From Pseudomonas sp. GV071 (GTDB lineage: Bacteria > Pseudomonadota > Gammaproteobacteria > Pseudomonadales > Pseudomonadaceae): a DNA stretch of 64,000 nt. A program made the position numbers and the translations under genes. The notes beneath the pieces are model-generated. The model did no database searches. It saw nothing but the letters and a program-made list of their open reading frames with translations, and was not told the DNA's origin. The DNA lies in assembly GCF_003050835.1 (NCBI RefSeq), contig NZ_QAOJ01000012.1, positions 1-64,000 on the forward strand, read 5' to 3'. Positions 52,772 through 61,266 of this stretch are shown in pieces; position 1 is the first letter of the stretch, and each line of letters starts with the position of its first letter.

Positions 52772-53332
52772 TCACTGCTTTTGCGTGGGCACCGGGCCGC
52801 TGCCATGGGTATGGCCGTTGTAGATATCGCGGTCGGCCTGCAGGCTGCGGGTGTGGTCGCGAACCTCGGCGGCACTGCTGATATCGCCGCTCACCTGCAC
52901 CTGGCCGCTGACCTCGAGCAGTGGCGTGTCGAAGCGCACCTTCTGCCCGGCACTAACCAGCAGGGTCTGGGTCACCACCTCGACCACCCGCCCACGCTTG
53001 AGGTGCACGCGGTCGCCTTCGTCGCTGTACAAGGCCACCTCGCCGTCCTGCAGGGTGATGCGGTAACGCCCGTCCTCACTGGCGACCACCACGGTGTGGC
53101 GGCTATTACCGCCCACCGGCACGGCAATGAATTCGGCCCCGGCCAGCGGCGCGGAGGTGAAGCCGTAGTGCTGGAACAACTCGCCAGACACCGCTTCGCC
53201 GGCCAGGCCTTCCATCTCCACGCCAATCAATTTGCCCTGGGTATTGCGGGCAGCGACGGCGCGGAACGCCTGGCGGAAGTTGGAGCGTTCGGCGGCGGAC
53301 TGTTGCCGCATCATTTGCGCAAAGGTCTTCAT
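52772..53332 (-). CDS. Baseplate assembly protein V (spike, Mu gp45-like)
   Basis: The product has 186 residues: an OB-like N-terminal domain (ETMEGLAGEAVSGELFQHYGFTSAPLAGAEFIAVPVGGNSRHTVVVASEDGRYRITLQDGEVALY) and a C-terminal beta-helix-like segment (GQKVRFDTPLLEVSGQVQVSGDISSAAEVRD...GHTHGSGP) ending in the HTH metal site typical of membrane-piercing spikes. It forms the central spike of contractile tails. Coupled to gpP by ATGA. Confidence 0.94.
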   Translation of the reverse strand: MKTFAQMMRQQSAAERSNFRQAFRAVAARNTQGKLIGVEMEGLAGEAVSGELFQHYGFTSAPLAGAEFIAVPVGGNSRHTVVVASEDGRYRITLQDGEVALYSDEGDRVHLKRGRVVEVVTQTLLVSAGQKVRFDTPLLEVSGQVQVSGDISSAAEVRDHTRSLQADRDIYNGHTHGSGPVPTQKQ

Positions 53333-54399
53333 TTCGCCGCCTTTACTTCGAGAGAGCTTTCGGTGGATGTGGTGTTCGCTTTCCAGGTCTTGTCTGCCCG
53401 CAGCCTCAGCAGCGTGGTGGCGCCGCCGGTGCGGGCCAGGCTGAGCTTGCGCGACATCAGAAAAAACGTGCCGTCCAAACCGTGCGGTTCACTGCGTACG
53501 ATCACCCGCTGGCCTGGCGCCCATACACTGCCTGCCGCGTTGCGATGGCCCTGTACTACGGCCTGAATTTCCAGGCTTTCCAGCTTGCTCACGCTCATCA
53601 GCTCGAGTGCAGCGGCCGACACCTCCTCCGGTTTTTCAGCGGCTATCTGCACGACACAAGCTCGATTGCCGGGCACTGTTGTGTCCTGCACCGTCGCGCT
53701 TAATTGCCCTCGTTCCGGGTTGAGGTCATCGGTGTCGTATTGTCCGTGTTGGGCCAACACCGTGATCTTGCTGTAGCGGCTAGGAAACGAGCGCCGTACC
53801 GACAGACTGCTGACGTTGTTGCCCTTGCCATCCAGGCGCATCACCAGGGTGTGCACGGGTGCGGCGTTGTAGTCCGGGCCACCGATTACCAGCCGCCCAT
53901 CAGGCTCCATCCACGGCCACGCTGCATACGCTTCCACCACCTTCGTCAGTGCTTGCCAGGCGTTTTGCGTACGCTCGAACTGGATCAGCCTATTGGGCTT
54001 TTCAGCCGCCGCGCGGATCTCGATCTGGGTAATGCCAAAGGGCTTGACCAGTTGCTGGACGATCTCGGCGAGCGAAGCATTGCGCAGGTACACCGAAGGC
54101 ACCGAACTATCCACCAACGCCGCAGCACGATCACGGCCTGTGACTTTGATGGTCACCCCGCTTCGCGACACCTCGTGGATCAACTCGTCGATCTGCCCGC
54201 TCAGCACCCGATCAGCGCCCAAACTGAGGGTGCACGGCGCGCCCTCCACCAACACCTGCGACAAACGCGCCGTGTCCTGAGTATGCAGCGCCAGCTCAAA
54301 GCCATCGGCCGGCGTGCGCAAGTCCGACTCCACCGACCAGCTGTCCCAGTGCGCATGGGCTTCACCGCCAATGGCCAGGCTTATCGATTCACTGGGCAT
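53329..54399 (-). CDS. Baseplate hub protein (gpP / gpD family)
   Basis: The product has 356 residues from the ATG at 54399. The upstream extension is gpN coding sequence. SISLAIGGEAHAHWDSWSVESDLRTPADGFELALHTQ begins the family. ITVKVTGRDRAAALVDSS and a later beta-rich region resemble Mu gpP / P2 gpD (T4 gp27-like hub). It receives the spike gpV and connects to the tube. Overlaps gpN by 11 bases. Confidence 0.92.
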   Translation of the reverse strand: MPSESISLAIGGEAHAHWDSWSVESDLRTPADGFELALHTQDTARLSQVLVEGAPCTLSLGADRVLSGQIDELIHEVSRSGVTIKVTGRDRAAALVDSSVPSVYLRNASLAEIVQQLVKPFGITQIEIRAAAEKPNRLIQFERTQNAWQALTKVVEAYAAWPWMEPDGRLVIGGPDYNAAPVHTLVMRLDGKGNNVSSLSVRRSFPSRYSKITVLAQHGQYDTDDLNPERGQLSATVQDTTVPGNRACVVQIAAEKPEEVSAAALELMSVSKLESLEIQAVVQGHRNAAGSVWAPGQRVIVRSEPHGLDGTFFLMSRKLSLARTGGATTLLRLRADKTWKANTTSTESSLEVKAAK

Positions 54400-55675
54400 A
54401 GGCACGCACCACTTGGCCGGCCGCAAGGTTGTGCGGCGTTTTCAGGGTGGGGTTCAGGCGCAGCAGCTCGTTGGCGCGGCTGTGGTCCTGGTACCAGCGG
54501 TGGGCCAACAGGCGCAGGCTGGCCGGGGACTCCAGGGTGCGTTCGAGCAGCGGCGGGCTGAGCAGAATCACTTGCTGGGCACGGGTCTGCACCAGGGCGG
54601 CGATGCCGCGCAGCGCCTCGATGGTCGGCAGCGCCACTTCCACGTCATACAGGCGGCGGTGCAGCAGGATGGCGGCCTGGATCAGCGAGCGCACCAGGTT
54701 GGCCAGGCCTTCGATTTCGTTCGGGCTGAGGGTCTGGGTTTGTGTCTCGTCGTCGAGCAACGCCGTGGCGGCCTGGGCATGGGACACCGCCAGCTCGGTG
54801 GTCAGCAGCACCAGCAAGCCATAGGCGCTGGCACTGACCGGATCACTCGGCATGGCGTTCGGCAGGCGGCTGGCATCCGGGGTATTGCCCACTCGGGCAC
54901 TGCTCAACAGCTCGGCACCGACCCGCGCTACCTCCGCCACCAGGCTGGCGCTGCCCGGCACGCTGGTCGGCAAACCGCTGCGGGCCAGCAAGCCGCGCAG
55001 GCTGCTGGGGGTGCTGAGCTGGATCGCCGCACGGATTTCGCTGGGGGTGCGCAGCAGATCAAGCAGCGGGTCAAAAGCCCCTGCCGGGTTGCTGGCCATC
55101 GAGGTGACCCCCGATACCACCCCGAGAATCTGCGAGCGCAGCTGGCGCAAACGCAAGCCGATGCCCGGCAGGCCGAGGGTGGTTTCCAGCAAGCCGACCC
55201 AACCACCACTGATCAGCTCCTGGACCTTCGCCACCAGCGAGTCGACCCGCCCCAGCATGTCGTACAGGCCATGCTGCCAGCCGGTTTCATCGGCTGGGAA
55301 AAACGGTGCGTCAGCACTGGCTTCGACAACGTGCAGGGTCACCGTTGCGTAGTTCGGCCGGTCGGCCGCGTGCAAGACTTTCCAGTCCTGCACCACCACG
55401 TTGAGGCTGCCGTACACCGGGTGAATCAGCTCGCCCGGGCCGAGGGTATCCAGGCTCTCCAGCAGCTCGCGCAACTCGCGCTCGTAGCTGTTGCCATAGA
55501 CCACCACGTTCAGCTCGAACTTGCGCGCCGCGCGGCCCAGGTCGACGACGGCATCGCCGTCTTTGTAGGGCGTGCCATGCTGCGACAGCGCGCGGGTGCC
55601 CTCCAGATTCTCGCTGATGACCTGTAGCGGTACACCCCGGAACGAGGCGTCGAATAACGTTTCAGCCCAACTCAT
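54389..55675 (-). CDS. DNA circularisation/tail protein N (Mu gpN)
   Basis: The product has 428 residues: MSWAETLFDASFRGVPLQVISENLEGTRALSQHGTPYKDGDAVVDLGRAARKFELNVVVYG matches the family N-terminus, and a helical middle part follows. In Mu gpN is needed for DNA circularisation and sits at the tail tip; in a tailocin it would act as a distal tail protein. ATGA overlap with the tape measure gene. Confidence 0.92.
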   Translation of the reverse strand: MSWAETLFDASFRGVPLQVISENLEGTRALSQHGTPYKDGDAVVDLGRAARKFELNVVVYGNSYERELRELLESLDTLGPGELIHPVYGSLNVVVQDWKVLHAADRPNYATVTLHVVEASADAPFFPADETGWQHGLYDMLGRVDSLVAKVQELISGGWVGLLETTLGLPGIGLRLRQLRSQILGVVSGVTSMASNPAGAFDPLLDLLRTPSEIRAAIQLSTPSSLRGLLARSGLPTSVPGSASLVAEVARVGAELLSSARVGNTPDASRLPNAMPSDPVSASAYGLLVLLTTELAVSHAQAATALLDDETQTQTLSPNEIEGLANLVRSLIQAAILLHRRLYDVEVALPTIEALRGIAALVQTRAQQVILLSPPLLERTLESPASLRLLAHRWYQDHSRANELLRLNPTLKTPHNLAAGQVVRAYAQ

Positions 55676-57405
55676 TGTCCACGCCTCATCTGCATTTCGG
55701 TACGGCGTTCAACTTCCGCCATGATCATGTCGCTGTCGGTCCTGACCTCGATCACCAGGGGCTTGCTCAGCAGCTCCGCCAGGCGCGTTTCGGCCGCCTG
55801 CGCACCACTGCCAATCGGCATCGCCAGGGCGCCGTCGACCAGTCGTGAAGACAGGCCCGAGGCCCAGGCTTGGGACTCGCTGGCGGCACCATCAGTGGCA
55901 TTCAAGCCGCTGCCGTCCTGAGGAATACGCGCGGCGTTCTTGTGCAACCAAGCGGAATCCGCACCAGCGTTCTGAGCGGCCGAACTCTCTTCATCAGGTT
56001 GTGGAAGGCGATCGCCAGGAAGCGGAGTGAAGAGCTCGTCGGCGTTGTCCAGCAGTTCTGCCAGAACAAGCCCGCGAACACCGCCGCCCTTTAACAATCC
56101 CCTAAGCCGGCCCAGCCCAGGCTTTTTGCCCGCTCCAGCGCCGCCTGTGTCCAGCCCGATATCGGGCATCCCCAACGAGCCGACAGGCCAGTTGGTGACA
56201 AACACCGAGGTGACGCCTGCCGCGTCCTGCAGCACCTTGCCCACTGCAACGTTTTGCAGGGTCTGCGCCCCCACAAAACGGTTGAACAACGCACCGGCAC
56301 CACGTCCGGCGTAATGCGCGCCAATACCGGCCGCAGCGGCAGTGCCCAACAGTTGCTCGCCGGACAAGTTGAGGTCATCGAGCAGGTAACTGCCGGCCTG
56401 TGCCAGGCTGTTGTTCAGCGGTTGCGCCATACGATCAAGCGCCTGCCCCACAGTGGCTTTTACCCGTGCCGAGGTACCGCTGGCGCTGGCCAGGTTCTGG
56501 TTCAGGTCGTTACCGAACACCGCGGCGGCATTGCCAATCTGACCGGCCCGCACACCTAAGTTGGTCACGCTGCTACCGGCGGCCGGCGAGAAGTTCGCCG
56601 GTCTGGCAGCACTGATCAGGGCGCCAACCTCCGCGCTTTGCAGCGCCGCTTTGGGCAAAGTGCCCAGCAGCGCCAGAGTCTGCTCGATCGATAACCCGGC
56701 ACTCGCCGCACTGGCGCCAATACGTGGGAACAGTTCGGTTAGTTGCTCGAACCCCGGCCCACCAAGACGGCCAGCCACGGTCATTTTCTGCAGCAGACCG
56801 AGTGCCGCGCCGTCCTGGTTAAGGTCGACGTTAAAGGCACTGGCGCCGCCGAGCAGGGCCTGCCCAAGGGTGGCCGAATCGCTACCGGTAACGGCACTCG
56901 TGCGGCCCAAGGCGTCGCTGGCTTTTTTCGCGGCGGAGTAGCTCAGGCCGGCGCCAATCAAGGTGCCGAAGCCGCTGTCCACATCCGCACGATTAAGCCC
57001 ATAGGCACGGGCAATCCGTGCCCCTTCGTCACGCCACTCGTGGCGCTGGCCGTTGCTCATACCGCTGCTCTGTTGCAGACGAATCAGCTGGCGATCCAGG
57101 CTAGCGCTGTCGTGCAGGCCGTTGCTGGCGAAGCTGCGCAGCTGCTCGCCGCGCCCACCACCCGCCAGGGCTTTCACGGCGCGTAGGGTACTGCCCGCGC
57201 TCTGCAGTTCCTGACGCAACAGGCTCGCGCCCTGGGTGGACGTATCGCGCAGCGCCTGGCGGGCCATCTGGTAGCTGGTCACCCCGGCCTGAGCCAGGTT
57301 GCTGGCCGCGACGTTGGCCTTGTAAGCCTGGTCGGCCAAGGCCTTGGCGCCCTCTTTGCTGGCTTCGGTCTGAATGCGCAATGAGACGCTTGGATCTGAA
57401 CTCAT
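55672..57405 (-). CDS. Tail tape measure protein
   Basis: The product has 577 residues, Ala/Ser/Leu-rich and helical: LRIQTEASKEGAKALADQAYKANVAASNLAQAGVTSYQMARQAL... with an inner hydrophobic region (LSGEQLLGTAAAAGIGAHYAGRGAGALF). It sets tail length; at about 0.15 nm per helical residue the tail would be roughly 87 nm (inference). Follows the tail chaperone frameshift region by 9 bases, as tape measures normally do. Confidence 0.93.
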   Translation of the reverse strand: MSSDPSVSLRIQTEASKEGAKALADQAYKANVAASNLAQAGVTSYQMARQALRDTSTQGASLLRQELQSAGSTLRAVKALAGGGRGEQLRSFASNGLHDSASLDRQLIRLQQSSGMSNGQRHEWRDEGARIARAYGLNRADVDSGFGTLIGAGLSYSAAKKASDALGRTSAVTGSDSATLGQALLGGASAFNVDLNQDGAALGLLQKMTVAGRLGGPGFEQLTELFPRIGASAASAGLSIEQTLALLGTLPKAALQSAEVGALISAARPANFSPAAGSSVTNLGVRAGQIGNAAAVFGNDLNQNLASASGTSARVKATVGQALDRMAQPLNNSLAQAGSYLLDDLNLSGEQLLGTAAAAGIGAHYAGRGAGALFNRFVGAQTLQNVAVGKVLQDAAGVTSVFVTNWPVGSLGMPDIGLDTGGAGAGKKPGLGRLRGLLKGGGVRGLVLAELLDNADELFTPLPGDRLPQPDEESSAAQNAGADSAWLHKNAARIPQDGSGLNATDGAASESQAWASGLSSRLVDGALAMPIGSGAQAAETRLAELLSKPLVIEVRTDSDMIMAEVERRTEMQMRRGQ

Positions 57406-57414
57406 GATTAACCT

Positions 57415-57905
57415 CTATTTGCGCTTTCGTTGACTGACGTAGCGAGTGGTGCCGGCCTTGCGGCCTACCAGAAGATCAACGCGGGCGTCGATTTCCGCGC
57501 GGCTCATGCGGCTGATTTCGTCCAGCCGGTAACCGTGTTTTACGAGGGCGTGTTCGACCCGTCGCCAATCGGTGATGCCGCGCTCGGCGGCGCGAGCTTT
57601 TTTTCCAGGTCTTCGTCAGCGCGAGCGATGATCGCCAGATCGGTTTCAGCCAATTCGGCGCGCAACAGCTCGACCGTCAATGCCTCTGTCGGAATCTCGC
57701 CCAAGGCCAGCAACTGTTGGCGGTAGACGTCGATGCTGATCAGTTGCATGGGGCCCTGCGGGTACGCTTGCTGGGCGGCAATCAAGTCGCCAGCGACGGG
57801 TACGCGCAGGGTGAAGGTCTTGTGACGAGAACCCGCGTAGAAAACGCCTATCGCCAGATCACGGGTGATGGTCAGGCCATCCCAGCGTTTCTCGTGGGTC
57901 GTCAT
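57415..57905 (-). CDS. Tail assembly chaperone, -1 frameshift product
   Basis: Translation of the tail chaperone gene to codon 103 and then a shift to the -1 frame at A AAA AAG (57603-57597) continues for about 60 codons to a TAG at 57415. It yields a product of about 163 residues with a basic C-terminal tail (…WRRVEHALVKHGYRLDEISRM…). The shifted frame has no stop between and ends right before the tape measure start. This is the G/GT-type arrangement of tailed phages. The second frame has normal codon usage. Confidence 0.8.
57540..57905 (-). CDS. Tail assembly chaperone (gp41/E-family)
   Basis: The product has 121 residues: HEKRWDGLTITRDLAIGVFYAGSRHKTFTLRVPVAGDLIAAQQAYPQGPMQLISIDVYRQQLLALGEIPTEALTVELLRAELAETDLAIIARADEDLEKK, followed by a short in-frame tail. 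The family is the tail assembly chaperone class of Mu gp41, P2 gpE and gp14. It coats the tape measure before tube assembly. The frame contains a slippery A AAA AAG near its end, from which the longer product is made. Confidence 0.9.
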   Translation of the reverse strand: MTTHEKRWDGLTITRDLAIGVFYAGSRHKTFTLRVPVAGDLIAAQQAYPQGPMQLISIDVYRQQLLALGEIPTEALTVELLRAELAETDLAIIARADEDLEKKLAPPSAASPIGDGSNTPS

Positions 57906-57911
57906 GCCGAC

Positions 57912-58283
57912 TTACTCCGTGTAGTAGTTCAGGGCGGTCAGATCCAGGTTGCGAGTCGCCTCGCCTTCCAGGACGTACTTGCTGCCCATCTGCACCAGCG
58001 ATACGCCGGTCCAGGTCTCACGCTGACCACCGCCGTCGAGCGGCTCGATGGTGATTTTGGCGTCGAGCATGGCGCGCCAGTCCGGTTCACCCGCTTTAGG
58101 AATGGCGACACTGACGGTCAGCGAGTAGTCCTCCACGCCCTCAGCGGTACCCAGCGGGCGACCCTTGCGGTTCATGGTCTTGACCACGATGCGACCGGTT
58201 TTCAGGGTGTGGTTCAGCTCTTTGATTTCATAGTCCGCCCCGTTGACCGAGAGGACGATCTGCCCAACATAGTTATCCGACAT
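57912..58283 (-). CDS. Tail tube protein (Mu gpM-like)
   Basis: The product has 123 residues from the ATG at 58283, with AAGGAG upstream. Thirteen upstream codons are not conserved. DNYVGQIVLSVNGADYEIKELNHTLKTGRIVVKTMNRKGRPLGTAEGVEDYSLTVSVAIPKAG is the tube fold of contractile tails. Ten bases after the sheath stop, six before the chaperone. Confidence 0.93.
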   Translation of the reverse strand: MSDNYVGQIVLSVNGADYEIKELNHTLKTGRIVVKTMNRKGRPLGTAEGVEDYSLTVSVAIPKAGEPDWRAMLDAKITIEPLDGGGQRETWTGVSLVQMGSKYVLEGEATRNLDLTALNYYTE

Positions 58284-58293
58284 AATTTTCTCC

Positions 58294-59391
58294 TTACAGC
58301 AGCAGATCGATGCGACCGGCAAACACGTGCAGGCCGTTCACAACATCAGCAGGGATGGCTCCGTTGAGCCGGTTAACGTCTTGCAGAGAGCGCTCGACAA
58401 TCAGGCCGTCGGCGTTGGCGTCGACCGCTTCGAGGATCTCCAGCTCTTCACATTTCTTCAGCACATCGAGCAGTTCGCTGCGCACCGCTGCCGGGGTTTT
58501 GCTCGACAGCTTGGCGCGCGGGAAGCGCAGGCGAACGCGGGCACGGCAGGCTTTGCGCACGTAGTAGAGGGTGCGCAGGGTGGTCAGATCGAGCAGGGAA
58601 ACGTCGTCCTCGCCGGCCGCAGATTTGGTGTAAGTGCTCACAGCACGAACGATCTGCACCACATCACCAGCGCCCACTTCCAGCGGCGTCACGCCATTGG
58701 CCAGGCAGGTTTCCTGCTCGACACGGCCGAGGCGGTTGGCAATCGCCGGCACCTTGATACCGGTGAGCACCAGGGTGTTCAGCGGACGCGCCGGGTCTTC
58801 TTCCGAGGCGATCAGGGCGGCGTAGGCGGCGGCCACTTCACGTGGGCTGGAGGCGGTACCCGGCAGCAGTGCCAGGGTGATCGGGCCAGCGTTCAGGGAG
58901 TTGGCCAGGGTGGTGGCGGCGGACAACGTGGTAGTCAGCGCGCCGACACCGAGGATGCCTTGCTGCTCGATGGAATCGGTGTAGGTGTTGATGTGGGTAC
59001 GCAGCGCCGTCAGGGCCGCCTGGCTGTACCAGGCCGGTACCAGAATGCTGTACTCGCCTTGTGCGGTGGCATCCAGGGCAGCGCTGATATCCGGCTCGGT
59101 GGAGCCTTCAACCACTACGCCGACACAGGAGATCGCGGCATAGCGGTAGGCCTTGATGGCCGCGGCGACCATTTCTTCGGCGACCACGCCGAACTGGGCC
59201 TTGGCTTCGGCAGCGCTGTACACCTGCGCCGGTTGGTTGGCAGCCGCGGTGGCGCCTTCGCTCAGGGGCACGATGAAGCAAATGCTCTGGGCGTTGGTTG
59301 GCAGGGTACGAACTGCCAGGCTGGTGTTGAATTCAAAATAGGCGCCGGGTTTACGGATCGACGCCGGGATGGTGTCAAAGGCAATGGTCAT
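58294..59391 (-). CDS. Contractile tail sheath protein (Mu gpL-like)
   Basis: The product has 365 residues: DTIPASIRKPGAYFEFNTSLAVRTLPTNAQSICFIVPLSEG begins the sheath, with RYAAISCVGVVVEGSTEPDISAALDATAQGEYSILVPAWYSQAALTALRTHINTYTDSIEQQGILGV and a C-terminal conserved core. Sheath contraction drives the tube through the target envelope. ATGA overlap with the DUF2635 gene. Confidence 0.95.
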   Translation of the reverse strand: MTIAFDTIPASIRKPGAYFEFNTSLAVRTLPTNAQSICFIVPLSEGATAAANQPAQVYSAAEAKAQFGVVAEEMVAAAIKAYRYAAISCVGVVVEGSTEPDISAALDATAQGEYSILVPAWYSQAALTALRTHINTYTDSIEQQGILGVGALTTTLSAATTLANSLNAGPITLALLPGTASSPREVAAAYAALIASEEDPARPLNTLVLTGIKVPAIANRLGRVEQETCLANGVTPLEVGAGDVVQIVRAVSTYTKSAAGEDDVSLLDLTTLRTLYYVRKACRARVRLRFPRAKLSSKTPAAVRSELLDVLKKCEELEILEAVDANADGLIVERSLQDVNRLNGAIPADVVNGLHVFAGRIDLLL

Positions 59392-59591
59392 GCGTGGGTA
59401 TCTCCTTTAGCGTTTTCTTTGGCACTGCGACGAGGCCTGACGGGAACGAGCAGGAGCTCCTTCGCGGCAATCCGACGGCGGTAGTACGAGGTATCCGGCA
59501 CGTCCACAGGCTTGGCCGGAGCAGGTTCAATAAAGGCTCGCGGCGTGCCTTCCTGTGGTACGCGAGCATCAGGTGCAGCGATAACGCGCAT
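59388..59591 (-). CDS. DUF2635 small protein (Mu gp38-like)
   Basis: The product has 67 residues, Pro-rich: MRVIAAPDARVPQEGTPRAFIEPAPAKPVDVPDTSYYRRRIAAKELLLV. Mu gp38 family, position-conserved just before the sheath gene. Function unknown. It overlaps the DUF1834-like gene by one base (TGATG). Confidence 0.9.
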   Translation of the reverse strand: MRVIAAPDARVPQEGTPRAFIEPAPAKPVDVPDTSYYRRRIAAKELLLVPVRPRRSAKENAKGDTHA

Positions 59592-60154
59592 CAGCTAGTC
59601 CCCAATTCGATGGAGTCGTTGGCCACCGCAGACGGGTTGCCTGCGGGTACGTGGAACTGCAGGTCAATGCCCAACAGGTCCGGTAGTTCTTCCAGCGGTT
59701 TCTGCCAATCCAGTTCGATCACAAACGACTGGCCGAGCACCGACAGGCTGTCTGCTTGCGCCTGGCCATTGACCAGGTTGAGCAGCTCGGTGGGCTCGAT
59801 CCGCGCCCGCTCGGGCCAGGGTTGCCAGTCCACCAGTTGCGCCATGCAGGCGCTCCACAGCGCATAGCTGCCGATCTCTTCGGCGTTGCCACGACGACCT
59901 TCGCGCTCACCCCGCAGGTGGCGGCTGGCGATCACCAGGCGAAAGCTGATGGTAATGCTGTAGCGGCCCTTGGCGCGCTTGTGGAACACCGCTCGCGGGG
60001 TTTCCAGCAGCACCGCCGGGCAGCGCGAGAGCAGCGCCGGCAACAGGTCGCGGTCACGCAGTTCACCGCCATAGCTGCCGATGGTCAGGCGCTTGAGCGA
60101 GCCGCGCAGCAGCCCCAGGCGGGCCTGGATCAGGTCTTCCAGCTCGCCCAGCAT
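59591..60154 (-). CDS. DUF1834 family protein (Mu gp37-like)
   Basis: The product has 187 residues: LGELEDLIQARLGLLRGSLKRLTIGSYGGELRDRDLLPALLSRCPAVLLE. In Mu, gp37 is a tail-completion/terminator candidate. It is coupled to the gp36-like gene by a one-base TGATG overlap. Confidence 0.9.
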   Translation of the reverse strand: MLGELEDLIQARLGLLRGSLKRLTIGSYGGELRDRDLLPALLSRCPAVLLETPRAVFHKRAKGRYSITISFRLVIASRHLRGEREGRRGNAEEIGSYALWSACMAQLVDWQPWPERARIEPTELLNLVNGQAQADSLSVLGQSFVIELDWQKPLEELPDLLGIDLQFHVPAGNPSAVANDSIELGTS

Positions 60155-60591
60155 CAGTTGCTACCTGCGCTGGTGGGCGCGGCAGTGGCGCGGTCTTCGG
60201 CAGCCAGGGTCTGCAGGCGCTTGAGCACATCGCGGTAACGGGTCCGCACGGTGGAGCCCTTCTTGCCGGCGCTGTCCACCAGGTGGTAGCGGGCCAGTTC
60301 CATCACATCGTCCAGCGCCCACTCCGGGGCGGCCTGCTCGGCCTGGCGGTAGCGCAGGTAAAACAGCACTTCACTGCGCGCCCGGCCGGCGGCATCGGCG
60401 ATGCGGGCCAGGGCCTGTTGGGCGATGGCGATCTCCGAGCTCAGCCACTCGTCCAGCGGTGCACCGGCCGCAGCGGCTTGCAGCAGCAGTGGGTCGATCA
60501 CTTGTTCGGTGTCCGGCACCGCCAGCTCGGTGAGGCGACGCGCACCAAAACGCAGGAGCATCTGGCTGGCCGTCGGTAGCGATAGGTTCAT
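60154..60591 (-). CDS. DUF1320 family protein (Mu gp36-like)
   Basis: The product has 145 residues from the ATG at 60591. The upstream extension runs through the motif-B gap and is not family sequence. NLSLPTASQMLLRFGARRLTELAVPDTEQVIDPLLLQAAAAGAPLDEWLSSEIAIAQQALARIADAAGRARSEVLFYLRYRQAEQAAPEWALDDVMELARYHLVD. In Mu it is a connector-like protein between the head and tail genes. Here it is the first gene of the tail unit, after the missing head block. Confidence 0.9.
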   Translation of the reverse strand: MNLSLPTASQMLLRFGARRLTELAVPDTEQVIDPLLLQAAAAGAPLDEWLSSEIAIAQQALARIADAAGRARSEVLFYLRYRQAEQAAPEWALDDVMELARYHLVDSAGKKGSTVRTRYRDVLKRLQTLAAEDRATAAPTSAGSN

Positions 60592-60882
60592 GGGTGTGCG
60601 GCTCCCTTGGGGGTGGTTCGTTGCATGTCGCCATGTTGGCGGCTGGCGAGCGACCGGGAGTTTCAGTGCGGCGTAAGGCTGCAAGGGCCAGGCAGATAAA
60701 AGCCGGACGCGGGCAGAGGCGGCGCGAACAATGGAGTGGGGGCTGGGAAGGTTCGCCAAGGGAACAAGGTTCACCAAGGGGCTGGGGCGCGTGTCTAACG
60801 GGGGTCTAACGCCGGTTGCCGGCGCAGGTGATACAACCCGGGCGAGTAGGCCCGAGCAGGCGTTAAAACGACGCGTTGCGCG
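60592..60882. other. Intergenic gap at the expected site of the Mu head genes
   Basis: 291 bp between the DUF2730-like stop and the gp36-like start. It holds motif B (60657-60677), direct copies of a TTC-CCAAGGG segment (about 60751-60780) and no credible ORF. In Mu this interval is about 10-12 kb of terminase, portal and capsid genes. No remnant coding similarity is seen. Confidence 0.7.
60657..60677 (-). promoter_or_regulatory. Candidate late regulatory motif, copy B
   Basis: GGAGTTTCAG-TGCGGCG-TAAG on the plus strand, that is CTTA-N7-CTGAAACTCC with the genes, 65 bases upstream of the gp36-like start. Aligned with copies A (62471-62491) and C (52711-52731) the arms are identical apart from one base, and the 7-base spacing is fixed. 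Confidence 0.7.
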
Positions 60883-61266
60883 TCAGTCCTGGCGGGTGCG
60901 TTTGAGCAGCAGATTTTCGAATTTGAGGGCCAGGCCATCGAGCTTGGCCTCGATCACCGACTGGCCGCGCACCCAGTCTTCGCGGCGCACGTATTCCAGG
61001 GGCAGCTCACCTTTGAAGCGCAGAAATTCATTCTCCAGGCGGCGCAGGGCTTCGGCGTCTTTGTCCTGACGGCTCAAGACTTTCTCGAAGTTGCCCTCCC
61101 ACACCTGGCTGGCTTCTTTGCGCGCGGTTTCCTGAGCGCTGAAACGCTCGTCCAGGCGTTTTTCGAACTGCCAGAGCAGCAGCTTGACCAGGCCGAACAC
61201 CAGGGTGGTGAAGATTCCCAGCAGGCTGATGGCCCAGGTGAACAGATCTCCGATTGAAAAACTCAT
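60883..61266 (-). CDS. DUF2730-like membrane-anchored coiled-coil protein
   Basis: The product has 127 residues. One N-terminal membrane segment (GDLFTWAISLLGIFTTLVFGLVKLLL) is followed by a charged coiled coil (WQFEKRLDERFSAQETARKEASQVWEGNFEKVLSRQDKDAEALRRLENEFLRF). This matches the Mu gp25/DUF2730 position after the lysis genes. Exact role unknown. ATGA overlap with the spanin gene. Confidence 0.75.
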   Translation of the reverse strand: MSFSIGDLFTWAISLLGIFTTLVFGLVKLLLWQFEKRLDERFSAQETARKEASQVWEGNFEKVLSRQDKDAEALRRLENEFLRFKGELPLEYVRREDWVRGQSVIEAKLDGLALKFENLLLKRTRQD

